Of a stretch of DNA of 64,000 nucleotides, positions 22,886-33,672 are shown piece after piece (positions within the stretch are counted from its first letter, which is position 1; each line of letters begins with the position of its first letter). The notes beneath the pieces were generated by a model. That model did no database searches. It worked only from the letters and a program-made list of their open reading frames with translations, and was not told the DNA's origin. The translations under genes were made by a program, and so were the position numbers. Source of the stretch: Theobroma cacao (taxonomy: Eukaryota > Streptophyta > Magnoliopsida > Malvales > Malvaceae); the NCBI RefSeq assembly GCF_000208745.1, contig NC_030851.1, positions 16,051,419-16,115,418 on the forward strand. Direction: 5' to 3'.

Positions 22886-24225
22886 ATGGCTCTTCAAAAA
22901 TCTGTTGTTGCTGAGGGACAGTCCACAAATAGACCACCTCTACTTAATGGATCAAACTACCCCTATTGGAGCACTATAATGTCTATTTACATAAGAGCAA
23001 TAGATTGTGAAATGCGAAATGTTATCACTGATGGACATTATATCCCTTCAACCATAAATGTTGTGATTAGTGAAAGGATTCCTAGGCCAAGACCTGAATG
23101 GACTAAAGCTAAAACCAAAAAGGTTCAAACAAATTTTAAGGCAATTAATACTTTACATTGTGCCTTGACTCCTACAGAATTTAACAAAGTGTCAAGCTAC
23201 ACCACTGCGAAACAAGTTTGGGATAAACTTAGAATCATTCATGAAGGGACTTCACAAGTCAAGGAGTCCAAAATTGCTCCCTTAACCCATAACTATGAAA
23301 TGTTCAAGATGGAACCTAGTGAAGATATCCCCAGCATTCTTGATAGGTTTATTAACATCACCAACAAACTTAGTCAATTAGGTAAGCCAATTCCTGAACA
23401 TGAACTTGTCAAAAGGCTTGCTAAGAAAAGCTACGGAAGAGATTAAAGTTCCTCATGGAAGATCATAATTAAAAATGAATCTAACAAGAAAGAAGTTATT
23501 ATATGTTTTGAGTGCAAAAAACCAGGACACTTCAAATCAAAATGCCCATTGTCGAAAGAGGATACTCCTAAGTAAAATAGAAAATGAAAGAAAGCTACGG
23601 TGGCTGCAACCTAGTCTAATAGTGATACATCAAGTTCAGAAGTTGAAGAGAAAATGGAAAAAAAAAAAAAGCAAACCTATGTCTGATGGCCAAAGATGAT
23701 GAATCTGAGGTATCCTCTACCCTTTGTGATATTTCAATTGATGAATTTCAAGAAGAATATGAATGCCTCTATGATGAGTTTGAAAAACTTGCATCAAAAT
23801 ATAAAGCCTTAAAAAGAAAGACTACATCTCTTGAGAATGATCTAGAAAAGATAAGATATGATTTCAACTCTATTTTTTAACAAAGAGATTTCTTTCAAAC
23901 TGAACAAGAACATTCTAAAACAGATTTTAAACTTTAGAAATTGGAACTTGAAAACATAAATGAAGCGTTGCAAAAGGAAATTGATGAAAACATTGCTCTT
24001 AAGGGCTTGACAAGAGAAACATCAAGAAGAAATACAACCTTTAAGCGAAATTCTCATGGTTACTCATCTAAGTGTTATGTATGTGGCAAAATAGGTTATC
24101 TTTCTTATGAATGTCATAAAAGAAAAAGCACTCAAAGAACAAAAATGATTTAAGTACCAAAAGGCTCTCATGTATCAACTAACCTTCAAGGACCCATCAA
24201 GGTATGGGTACCTATTAGGAAAGAT
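22886..24225 (+). pseudogene. Copia gag of element L, broken
   Basis: Translation starts at the ATG at 22886 (MALQKSVVAEGQ), 58 bp after the LTR. The first 186 residues are open and show the UBN2/copia gag pattern: 'RPPLLNGSNYPYWST', then 'NFKAINTLHCALTPTEFNK', then the W-D-K-L motif near residue 112. A stop at 23444-23446 and further stops and shifts follow. The first zinc knuckle (near 23507) is readable as VLSAKN in one frame and as CFECKKPGH-like residues in another, so a frame change lies close by. A second knuckle, CYVCGKIGYLSYEC, lies near 24075, with Y in place of the usual H. A coiled-coil-like stretch (23740-24000) separates them. Gag is the nucleocapsid protein of the particle. This copy cannot make it intact. 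Confidence 0.85.
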
Positions 24226-24299
24226 TGAAAATATGTTTTACAGGTTGAGCTAAACCAAGAGGACATATGTTCAAAAGCTCAACTGAAGCAGAAGCAACC

Positions 24300-25475
24300 A
24301 TGGTACATGGATAATGGCTATTCAAGACATATGATAGGAAATGAAATGCTATTTGCTCAACTGGATAAGAAAAAATGCGGTACAGTATCATTTGGTGATG
24401 ATTCAAAAGGCAGAATTCATGGTATAGGAACTATTGGTAAAAATTATAATGCTCAAATAAATCATGTTCTGTTTGTTAAAGGCTTAAAGCATAATCTATT
24501 AAGTATCAGTCAATTGTGTGACAAAGGGTTTAAAGTATGTTTTGATTCACATAAATGTGAAGTTATAGATATTAGTACCAACAAAATTGCATTTATAGGA
24601 AAAAGAATCAAAAACATGTATGTCATATTTCTTGAAGATCTTGACCTAGATTGTGAGACATGTCTTATGGTAAATGATGAAAATGATAACTAGTTATGGC
24701 ATCGAAGACTTGGACATGCAAGCATGCATACCATTTCAAAACTAATGAGAAAAAATTTGGTTATTGGATTACTTAAAATAAAATTCGAAAATGATCAGAT
24801 TTGTGATGCTTGTCAATTAAGGAAACAAGTTAGAACATCATTCAAAGCCAAAAAGATTATTTCCACTTCTAGACCTCTTGAATTGTTACATATAGATTTA
24901 TTTGGTCCAATCAGCATAACCAACATATGAGGCAAGTCATATGGTTTTGTGATAGTTAATGACTATTCCAGATATACTTGGGTCTACTTCCTTGCTTACA
25001 AAAATGATGCATGACTTACATTTGCAAATCACTATAAAAGAGTTCAAAATGGAAAAAAGACTTCTCATTATCAGCATTAGAAGTGATCATGGTGGTGAGT
25101 TTGAAGGAGACGAATTTAAAAATTTTTACAATGACAAAAGGTTAGATCACAACTTTTCCACACCTAAAACACCTCAACAAAATGGAGTTGTTGAGACAAA
25201 AAATTGAACTTTAAAAGAAATGGCTCGAACCATGCTTTATGAAAACAATTTACCAAAGTATTTTTTGGCAAAAGCTGTTAATACAGCAGCCTACATTCTA
25301 AATAGAGTTTCAATAAAGGCCATGATATCTAAAACTCCTTATGAATTATACAAAGGCAGAAAACCAAATATTTCTCATTTTAGAAGTTTCGGTTGTAAAT
25401 GTTTTGTTTTGAACAATGAAAAACATATTCTTGGAAAATTTGATGCTAAAAGTGATGAGGCAATATTTCTAGGTA
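24300..25475 (+). pseudogene. Copia protease and integrase of element L, truncated
   Basis: The protease begins near 24304 (WYMDNGYSRHMIG). The family catalytic motif is D-S-G and here reads D-N-G, so the protease is presumably inactive. GAG-pre-integrase (LWHRRLGHASMHT, 24694) and the zinc-binding CDACQLRKQ follow. The integrase core has HIDLFGP (24892), SDHGGEF (25083) and a glutamate in GVVETKN (25183). Stops interrupt at 24691-24693, 24928 and 25205. The integrase tail 'FGCKCFVLNNEKHILGKFD' is readable up to FLG near 25473, where the sequence switches into the 3' LTR. RT and RNase H are absent. Confidence 0.88.
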
Positions 25476-26400
25476 ACCAAGGGAGTTAGTCACTAAAATT
25501 CAAAAGTGAAGTTGGCTGCTTAAAGATAAGCTCTTAATCGATTAAATTCTTACTTAACCAATTAACAAAGTAAAGCAAATTGTGAGACAGAGAAGACTTA
25601 ATCGACTAAGAAGTATGGTTAGCCTGCTAAAAGCTCACTGTCAGAGAATTTGAATTTGAATGTCTGAAGACAAACTAACTACTAGAAAGGGTTTTAAACT
25701 GTTTCCAATGGTTTTAAGCTGTCAACATCCATCAGAGTTGATTTTTTAAATATAAAAGACATCTCCAACAACTGAGAATATCAAGATATGCTTTCAAAAA
25801 CAAAAAGAGACCAAAAATAGCAAAAATTCTCTCAATCTTCTTATGTTTCACTTTAATCTTTGTAATAGAGTTTACCGCTTCATCTTGTACCATTCAAATC
25901 AAGTTAGTGATCATAGGTACTTTTTCATATTTATACTCCTTGATTACTTAGAGTGTGCGAGGCACTCTAAAGGGATTAATTAAGCTTGGGTTAGCTTGGT
26001 TGCTATTATAGGTTCTAACTTAGCCTTAGAAAAGTTAGTTTTAGGGGTTTGGTTGATCTCGAGAAAAATCATTGTTCAAGGTTGTGGTTGAGCCTATGAA
26101 AAGCCATTGTAAAAGCTTAGTGGAAGCTTGGGAATTCCACTGATTCTAGTGAATTGATTTGAAATCCTTGATTGGAAGATCAAGATAAGGGATGTAGGTC
26201 AAAGAGACCAAAGCACTATAAATCTTTGTGCATTGTCTACCCTCTTTTATTCTTTCTTTTCATTCTCCTTTAAAGCATCATTCTATCTAGTTTTCAAATT
26301 TTTATCATCTACCGTTAACAAGCTCAAAATTAAAGGTTAAGATTAGTGACATTTAGAAAGAGCTATTCACCCCCTTCTAGCACACACCTAAGGACCAACA
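25471..26400 (+). repeat. Truncated 3' LTR of copia element L
   Basis: It aligns with the 5' LTR from about 21892 onward ('gataactaagtcagttag' against 'ggtaaccaagggagttag') through GGACCAACA at 26400. The first ~180 bp of the LTR are missing, removed with the 3' half of the element. It shares the TATA motif (ATATAAAAGAC near 25750) and the CA terminus. Confidence 0.9.
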
Positions 26401-26537
26401 TCCATGACTTAACTCGTGGCTATTATTCATGTTGTTCAGATATAATTGAGTAATTGGTTGTCTTGAGTGGAAGCATCCACCCGAGCGTCGAACAGATTAT
26501 CCTATACTTAAGTGAAGAGGGCGTAATCCGTAACAGT

Positions 26538-26549
26538 TGGTATCAGAGC
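26538..26549 (+). other. Primer-binding site of K
   Basis: TGGTATCAGAGC, two bases after the 5' LTR end at 26535, is a perfect complement to plant initiator methionine tRNA. Confidence 0.9.
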
Positions 26550-26580
26550 ACAATGAGACGTGCTGAGCGAAAAAGCAAAC

Positions 26581-29463
26581 ATGGTGACCACGCGAAGTTC
26601 ACCAAAGGACCATAAGAGGATTAATGACCTATAGGTTGCAGTGGTCGCTAATAACTCTATTATATAGAGTTATTTTGACACATTTTGGGGGCTTAAATAG
26701 TGAGATCTTTAAGATTGTAGATTCGAATCGTAGCATCTAAGGTGTTTTTTTAGTTTAAGTTTGATTACGTGTTTAGTAGTTAATTTCAGTTATTTAAGTT
26801 AAATTTTATGTTATTTTGTTTTAAATTACATTAAGAGTAGTATTGGTAATTTCTCTTATTGCTTTTGTAAGAAATTTGATGAAAAAGGCTCATTTGATGA
26901 AAATCCATGCAAGTATGGTGATGGCTTCATTTGTATATGTTGCGGTATTTTGACCATATCTCTGTATAAAGAACTCCAAATGAAGTGATTCTTGAACCAA
27001 TAGACTTATAAGAGGAAGGCATACAACTTTTATGTTGATACTTCACCCAGTTTGGATTGGATCATGGTCAAAATATTTGTCTAATTCAAAGCACTATAGC
27101 AATATACATGGACTGAATATGATGCAGTATTTGGAGCATATCATTGGAAATTGAAAAGATAGGGCTACAACTTTTATGTTTATCACTTTTCCCAGTTCAC
27201 ACCAGATTAGAGTAAAAATCATATTCAAATTTGATAGATCGTCGCAACACTAGGAGAACAAAGCTGCAGCGCTGGTGAAAAGAAGCTCACCATACAATTT
27301 TCTCGAGAGCTCAGTGCTGGAGAAGTAGCGTTGCAACACTACTGTAGCAAAAAAACCAGCACCACAGCTCCAAGAAATCAAGGCCGCGACACTGGGCGAT
27401 TTTCTAAAAATAAAAATTTGACGGGATTTTGGAAATTAAGTTACTTAGAGCTTATTTAAAGAACCTTTTTCAAAGGTTTTAAGGAGGAGGCAGCAACCAA
27501 CTATTCTAGAGATTTAGAACCGAGAACAAAGTAAGAAAACAAAAGAATTTGAGAGAGAATGGAGATCATAAAGCTTCAATAATTAGTTTTTTTCTCTACT
27601 TTTGTGTTTTTCCTATTTTCTTTGACTTTGATTCATGGCTAAATTTCTTTGGATACTGTTTTTATTTGTTATTATGAGCTAAATTATCTTTCTAGGATTG
27701 TGGTGAATTTCAACATGTAGTTTGAATATTAGTTTCTTTTTTATTTATCATGAATGGTTGTAGTTGTGTTGATTCAAATATGTTCTTAATGCTTTTGATT
27801 GCTTGACCAACAATTAACTGATTTGTGAATCTAATGAGACTCGACAAAGAGATTTTAGATTGGACTAAGGTTTGAATAATGTATGTTTATGTCACTTAGG
27901 TGATCTGCTTTGCAATTCGAGTAGACATACGCCAATTGCCATACATAGCCACATTAGGACACTTGCTTAATGAACTTAATTTAATTAATTCCTATAGATA
28001 TATAGTGAACTAATTAAGTTAGGTATTTATATGAGCAACTCAACGGAAACTTGTCCATAGCTTTGGATTATAGGTTAGTCAAGCCACTCAAGAAAGATAA
28101 ATGATAAGAAAAGCTGGTATCAGATAAAATGTTGAATAAACCCATAATCCTAGGTCTTTAATATATTGTTTTTCTTAACTTATTTAATTTGTTAGTTTAT
28201 TTAGTGTTGATTTTTAATTATTTTTAATTAGTTTTTCTTATATTTTTGAATTACTTAAATAAGATTAATTTGTTTTATAATTTTAGTACTTAGTGAAACT
28301 TTAGAAACAAATCTCCGTGGGAACGATACTCTACTTATCACTATACAACTTGTTCGATACGTATACTTGTGTATACAAAATCAACAACAACTGCAGTAAA
28401 AGCTCAGATGGTCCTGCGAAAGCGAATAGATGAAATTGAGATTGTCTAGTAAGAACTATCTAAGATGATTAATACCCTAAATGATGAGACCAGGGATGCG
28501 TTAAGCACTCTCCAAGGCAAGATTAGGAAATTGAAAGCTCAGGTAAATCTTTTGGTTATTGTTGTAGGTAATATTAGTGAAAACTCAAGAGATCAAGGTA
28601 AAAGTGCCAAAGTGCCAAAGTGCCAAAGCTCAACCAATATGAAGGGCCAGAGATGCTAAGGAGTTGGAGAACTTCCTCTTTGATATTGATCAGTATTTTC
28701 GAGCTATGCACACCAAGTCGAAGGAGGATAAAGTGGCGATGGCTTCAATGTATCTTGTTAGGGATGCAAAGTTATGGTGGCATTCCAAAATTCATTGATA
28801 AAGAGTGCTGCATCAACACTTGAACAGACCTCAAGCAAGAACTGAAGAACCAATTTCTACCTAAGAATGTTAAGTATATGGCGTGGCGAAAGCTACGATA
28901 GTTGTCATAAATGGGATCAATGCGGGAGTTTGTCAGGACCTTCTATACTCTCATGCTAAATATTAGAGATATGAACGAAAAGATAGATTGTTCTATTTCC
29001 TCAAAAGTCTCAAACCATGGTCGAGTACGGAGTTATAGTGATAGAAGGTACAGGATGTGACTTCGGCAATGACGACTACCAAGCACCTTATTGATTATAA
29101 TGAAAACTCTAACAAAAAGAAATACCTTTTATCCAGGACCAGTAGCTCTAGCTCCAACAATGGGATAAAAGTTTTGAGAGTTAACAGACCCTCGAGTGAA
29201 GGAGGCAACAAGAGACCACTTTTTAGAGACTCACCCCAATTGAGAACAAACAAGTCGTGGAACTTCAAGCCACAACCTCTAATATCTTGTTTTTTATGCA
29301 AAAAACCACATCGAATAGTTGATTATCCTCACCGAGTAGCTCTTAATGGGATATGCATTGGCAATGTTGAGACACCATCACCCCACACCATAGTCGAAGA
29401 ACAGAGGAAGAGCCGGCATGAATGGGTTTCATTCATTTCCTCAACACTTTACAAACGTGATTA
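26581..29463 (+). pseudogene. Ty3 gag of element K, interrupted by LTR P
   Basis: Translation starts at the ATG at 26581 (MVTTRSSPKDHK). It is interrupted after 'DL*VAV' by solo LTR P and resumes at 28392 with AVKAQMVLRKRIDEIE in the same frame once P and one TGCAG copy are discounted. The central retrotransposon-gag region follows with stops (28659, 28823). The C-terminal open stretch 29057-29464 carries the nucleocapsid motif CFLCKKPHRIVDY, a C-x2-C-x3-H-x4-C knuckle whose last cysteine is now tyrosine. Serine-rich linker residues (SSSSSNN) precede it. It is dead. Confidence 0.82.
26642..28391 (+). mobile_element. Solo LTR P, inserted in the gag of K
   Basis: It is flanked by a perfect duplication TGCAG (26637-26641 and 28392-28396). 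Removing it restores the gag reading frame. It starts TGGTCGCTAATAACTC and ends ATCAACAACAAC, so the 3' CA is off by a base or mutated. The interior holds features I associate with Ty3/Athila- or Tekay-like LTRs: an early 'tagagttattttgacacatt', a CG-rich 'gccgcgacactgg' segment (27380), a 'tttaaagaac' TATA-like site near 27460, and the 3' 'ccgtgggaacgatactctac' segment (28316). It spans 1,750 bp with no coding sequence. Confidence 0.82.
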
Positions 29464-29479
29464 AAAAGATGGAGAAGGA

Positions 29480-32400
29480 GCCCCAACGAGGTGCAATCTA
29501 AAGGTTAAGAAAGACTTTGGACAGATAAAAGCAATTAACTCACCAACCTTCGTTATTGTGGGGAATTCAAAAAATGTGAAGATCAAGATTGGTTCTTGGG
29601 AAAAGAGTGTAAATTGAACTGTAGCTACAATAGATTATTTTGACTTTGACTTTGTCTTTAAATTAGATTTCATGACAAAAGCACAGACCATTCCATTTGC
29701 TGTGACTACTTTATGTTTTTTAAAGGACAACCATGTGTGGTATCAACTACAATTCTACCTAAGAGTAGGAAGAAGGTTATATCAGCCATTCAAATTAATA
29801 ACAAATTAAAAGAGGAAAATTGTCCTACATGGCGGTGTCGATCTACAAAGGTGGAGAAAGCCATGATCTAGTACTTGTAGGAGTAAAGTTAGTTTTAGAA
29901 GAATGTAAGGATATGATACCAAAACAATTACATAAAACGCTACCACCTCAACGAACAATTGATCACGAGATAGAACTACTTTCGAGTTAAGCCGTGAGCA
30001 AAAGTATCATATAGGATGGCTCCCCCAAAGCTAGCATAGCTAAGGAAACAAGTTTACAATTGTGCGTGGACCATCGAGCTCTAAACAAGTTCAAAGTACA
30101 AAATAAATATCATATTCCTCTAATAATATATATATTTAACCAGTTGAGTTGTGCAAAGTAATTTTCCAAATTAGATCTTAAGTTTGGCTATATTCAAGTT
30201 AGAATTGCTGATGGGGATGAATCGAAAACCACTTGTGTCACACGGTATAATGCATTTGAATTTCTTGTTATACTTTTTGGACTAACCAATGCTCTTACCA
30301 CATTTTGTACATTGATGAATCAGGTTTTTCATGACTATTTGGACAAGTTTGTTGTACTTTACTTGGACGACATCATATACAACTCAACACTGAAGGAGTA
30401 TCAAAACATTTGCGAAAAGTGTTTCAAAGGCTTCGGGATAATCAATTATATATGAATAGGAAGAAGTGAGCTTTTGCACAAACTCGAATTCAGTTTTTAG
30501 GTCATATCATTGAGCAGGGTCACTCTTGAATAGACATGTAGAAGGTGAAGGCCATTAAGGAATGGGCGACTCCTAAGAATACAATCGAACTTTGCTCATT
30601 CTCAAGGCTAGCTATTTATTACCGGAGATTTATGGAAGGCTATTCAAAAAAGACGATGGTACTCACGAAATTACTCAAGAATGAGCAAAAGTGGAGTTAG
30701 ACACAACAATTTCAAGTCACTTTCGAAGGCTTGAAAAAGGTAATGATGACAGACCCTATTTTAGCCCTCCCAAACAACGAAAAGCCTTTTGAGGTACAGA
30801 CAGATGCATCAGACTTTGCTCTCAGAGGAGTATTGTTACAAGAACAACACCCAATTAAGTTTAAAAGATGTAAACTGAACGAAGTAGAAAGAAAATACAT
30901 GGCATAGGAGAAAGAACTACTAACAATGATTCATTGTTTACGAGGTGTGATGACACTACTTGTTAGGATCTTAATTCGTGGTTAAGATTGACAACACTGC
31001 TGTAAGCCACTTTCTCACACAACCAAAACTTACAAAAGCGAGATGGAAAGAGCTCCTAGCTGAGTTTGATTTCTCCTTTGAGCACAAAATCGAAAGGACC
31101 AACAATGTAACAAACTCCCTAAGTAGAAAGATCGAGTCCACAACTCTTAGGGTGATAGTGCCAATGATAGCCAGCAAAGTGACCACAAATATCCATAATC
31201 TTATTAAAGAAAACTTGCATCAAGATCCCCAAGCAATCGCCATCATGAAGTTTATGGAGAGTGGACAGTCAAAATACTTTTGGGTGAAAAATAAACTTTT
31301 GCTAACAAAAAACCATGCATATTTGTTCTAAGAGTGAGAGAGTTGAGACAGAAGTTGATGTGAAAATGTCACGACACCTTTTGGGTAAGACACCTAAGTT
31401 GGCAACGAACCGTTGCACCACTCAAACATGGTTACTATTAGCCTCATATGCAGCAAGATGTGATGGATTATACCAAGACATGTCTCATTTGCGAACAAGA
31501 CAAAATGGACAAACAGAGACAGACGGGAATGCTCGAACCTCTACCAGTGCCAACCAAATCATGGGAAAACATTTCTCTAGACTTCATAGTAAGACTTTCT
31601 AAAGTGGGAGATATGATAACGATCTTGGTAGTGGTGGACCATTTCTCCAACTACGCGACGGTCATCCCAGTGTAAAAGTTTGATTTAATAGAAGAAACGG
31701 GTTGTACGATTTTTAAACATGTGGTAAAATACTAGGGTGTTCCTAAAAGCATTATCAGTGACAAAGATCTAAGGTTTACATGTTTCTTTTAAAAAAAAAA
31801 TTTCAAACTATTAAGGTCAGAACTCAACATCTCTTTCAATTATCACCCGTAAATAAATGGCTAGATAAAATGCTTTAATAGGTTACTAGAAGAATATCTG
31901 CGACACTTTGTATAGGCAAACCAAAAAAATTGGCCTTACCTGCTAAATGTGGCCAAACTATGTTTCAACTCTCAAAAATGCTCAGCCATTAATAAAACCC
32001 CTTTCGAAGTCATCACCAAATAACAACCTAGACTTCTCCATACCTAAATGGAATCATATAATGGGAAGAGTCCTCAAGCATTCAACTTTGCTAAAGAGTG
32101 TAGATAAAACACTGAAATCGTCAAAGCCTATTTAGAGGAAGCCTCAAACTGCATGAAGAAATGGGTAGATAAAGATTGAAAGGAGCAACACTTTAAGGTA
32201 GGAGACTTGATACTAGTGAAGTTGGTACTCGAACAATTTCAATTCTTAAGGGAAAGAGATCGAAAAATGGTGCAGAAGCATGAAGGCCCAACACCAATTA
32301 TGGCCAAGGTGGGGAAAACTTCTTACAAGCTTGATCTGCCCAAGTGGATGAAGGTACACCTCGTGTTTTACATCAATAACCTAAAGCCATTCCATGCAGA

Positions 32401-32620
32401 TCTAATAGATGCAAACATGAGTCAAGCTACGAGAGCCACCATCACAACATAGAGTAGAGGAGATTTTGGCAAGAAGGATGACGACAATCAATCGACGATC
32501 AACATAGGAGTATTTAGTGAGATGGGACAATTTATGGCCAGATGAAATCACTTAGGAGAAGGAAGCCGATCTCCGCACCTTCAAGCAAAAGATTGAAGAA
32601 TTCTAAGCCAACCAGTTAAC
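29480..32620 (+). pseudogene. Ty3 chromovirus pol of element K, decayed
   Basis: Domains follow in the usual order. A protease/linker region reads 'LHKTLPPQRTIDHEIELL' near 29936. RT has LCVDHRALNK (30061), FSKLDLKFGYIQVRI (30168) and the catalytic YLDD (30360-30371). The ~50 residues normally between MAPPxLAELRKQ and the LCVD block are deleted. RNase H has FEVQTDASDFALRGVL (30791) and the tail RWKELLAEFDF (31041). Integrase has TCLICEQDK (31479), SLDFIVRL (31575) and VVVDHFSNYATVIPV (31630). The C-terminal GPTPIMAKVGKTSYKLDLP (32285) and HLVFYINNLKPF (32361) follow. A chromodomain ends it: VEEILARRM (32455), EYLVRWDNLWPDE (32508) and LRTFKQKIEEF (32574). At least ten stops or shifts are visible. 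The chromodomain places K among the chromoviruses. Confidence 0.88.
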
Positions 32621-32650
32621 AAAGGCGTCAACAGATTGAGTGGGGGAGGT

Positions 32651-33237
32651 TGTCATGAGCCAACCTTGTACAAGGCTATAATAAGGTAGAATTCCTTAGG
32701 AGATTAAGTTTTTTGTACTTCTAAAGGAGATATCCCTCCTTTCAAACATTGTAATGGCTCTTGGTAACATCTCTAGAAATACTTGTTAAGTCTTAAGGGA
32801 GAAAAACCCTTTAAGAAATGAATGTCCCTATCTTAAGCATTGTAATGGCTATTGGTGAAATACTTGTAAAATCTTGTAAACTCTTTATAGAGAGTGAGCA
32901 GTCAATAGGTTGTTAGGTTGTCTTAATGGTTCAGGTGTTTCTGTGGCTAGCCATTTAGGGTTACCCCTATGGCCTGATGATGGCACGTTCTTTCTCTTAG
33001 TCTCTTTGTACTTATTTGTAATATTAATAAAACATTTTCTTTTATATAACACTGATGGTTGCATATATAGCATTCGGTATGCCCTTTGATTTTAATACTG
33101 CTTTCCATGACTTAACTTGTGGCTATTATTCATGCTTTTCAGATATAATCGAGCAATTGGCTAGCTTAGTGGAACTATCCACACAAGCATTACATGAACT
33201 ATTGTGTACTTAAGTGAAAATGGCATAATCCCTGACA
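32651..33237 (+). repeat. 3' LTR of K
   Basis: 587 bp, TGTCATGAGC...CCTGACA, directly after the polypurine tract GGGGGAGG. It aligns with the two-piece 5' LTR and carries an extra ~20 bp ('tggttgcatatatagcattc') near 33055 that the 5' LTR lacks. Confidence 0.9.
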
Positions 33238-33672
33238 CAAAAGTATACACTAGTTTATTGTAAATGAAACTAACAAATGCCATGAGGAAAATTTTTACTA
33301 TGTATCATTGTTGGCGTGAACAAATTTTTTTTTTCTTCCCTTCAAAATAGTCCCTTCTCCTTTTCATGGCTATTAGCTAGTGGCCAAATTTGGCTCCTGC
33401 CGCTCAAGTGAGAGGGGCGAAACTGGCCTACTTATGTTGTCGACCTAGCGCAAGGTAAAGAAAAAGACAAAACTAAGAATAAAAAAACTTAAGTATCTTA
33501 AGGATAATTAGACATGACAAATTTTGTCATTAAATATAATAACATGTGGTAACACATGGACAATGACAATGAAATTTTTGCAAGTAGTTTATGTTAGTTG
33601 AACATACGTAACAATTCGTGTTTTTGATCCCCCTAATTCTGTTTAGTTACGGTCAGTTTCAATTGACGTTAA
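33238..33672. other. Intergenic DNA between K and the PIF element
   Basis: No open reading frame, RNA gene or repeat is recognised. The T-rich run at 33325-33345 is simple sequence. The TAA at 33670-33672 is the target duplication of the next element. Confidence 0.5.

Larger units (their letters stand above)
21712..26400 (+). mobile_element. Internally deleted SIRE-like copia element L
   Basis: It is flanked by a perfect duplication TCCAT (21707-21711 and 26401-26405) inside the 5' LTR of K. It runs TGTTGGCTC ... GGACCAACA. It has a 5' LTR, a primer-binding site, gag, protease and integrase. It then jumps from the integrase C-terminal region straight into the 3' LTR, at LTR position about 180. 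RT, RNase H, any third ORF, the polypurine tract and the start of the 3' LTR are lost. Confidence 0.93.
21276..26535 (+). repeat. 5' LTR of K, split by L
   Basis: The two pieces, 21276-21711 and 26406-26535 (the TCCAT repeat at 26401-26405 is the target duplication of L), total about 570 bp and align with the 3' LTR at 32651-33237. Shared blocks are 'aggtagaatt', 'ggagatatcc', 'cattgtaatggctattggtg', 'gtaatattaataaaa' and 'ggtatgccctttgatttt'. A 5' start of TGCCATGAGC instead of TGTCATGAGC is a single transition. Confidence 0.9.
21276..33237 (+). mobile_element. Decayed Ty3/gypsy chromovirus K, with L and P inserted
   Basis: The two LTRs are alike: 21276-26535 (split by copia element L) and 32651-33237. 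Both start TG(T/C)CATGAGC and end with a CA after 'gcataatcc' or 'gcgtaatcc'. A tRNA-Met-type primer-binding site follows the 5' LTR. Gag, protease, RT, RNase H, integrase and a chromodomain follow in order, and a GGGGGAGG polypurine tract (about 32642-32649) abuts the 3' LTR. Without insertions the element is about 5.5 kb. The flanks CACGA and CAAAA match at only three of five positions, so the target duplication is not convincing. Many stops and frameshifts show that it is long dead. Confidence 0.88.

Noticed and set aside
21271..33242. CACGA/CAAAA as target duplication of element K
   Set aside because: Only three of five bases match. The element ends are secure from LTR alignment, but the duplication is not.
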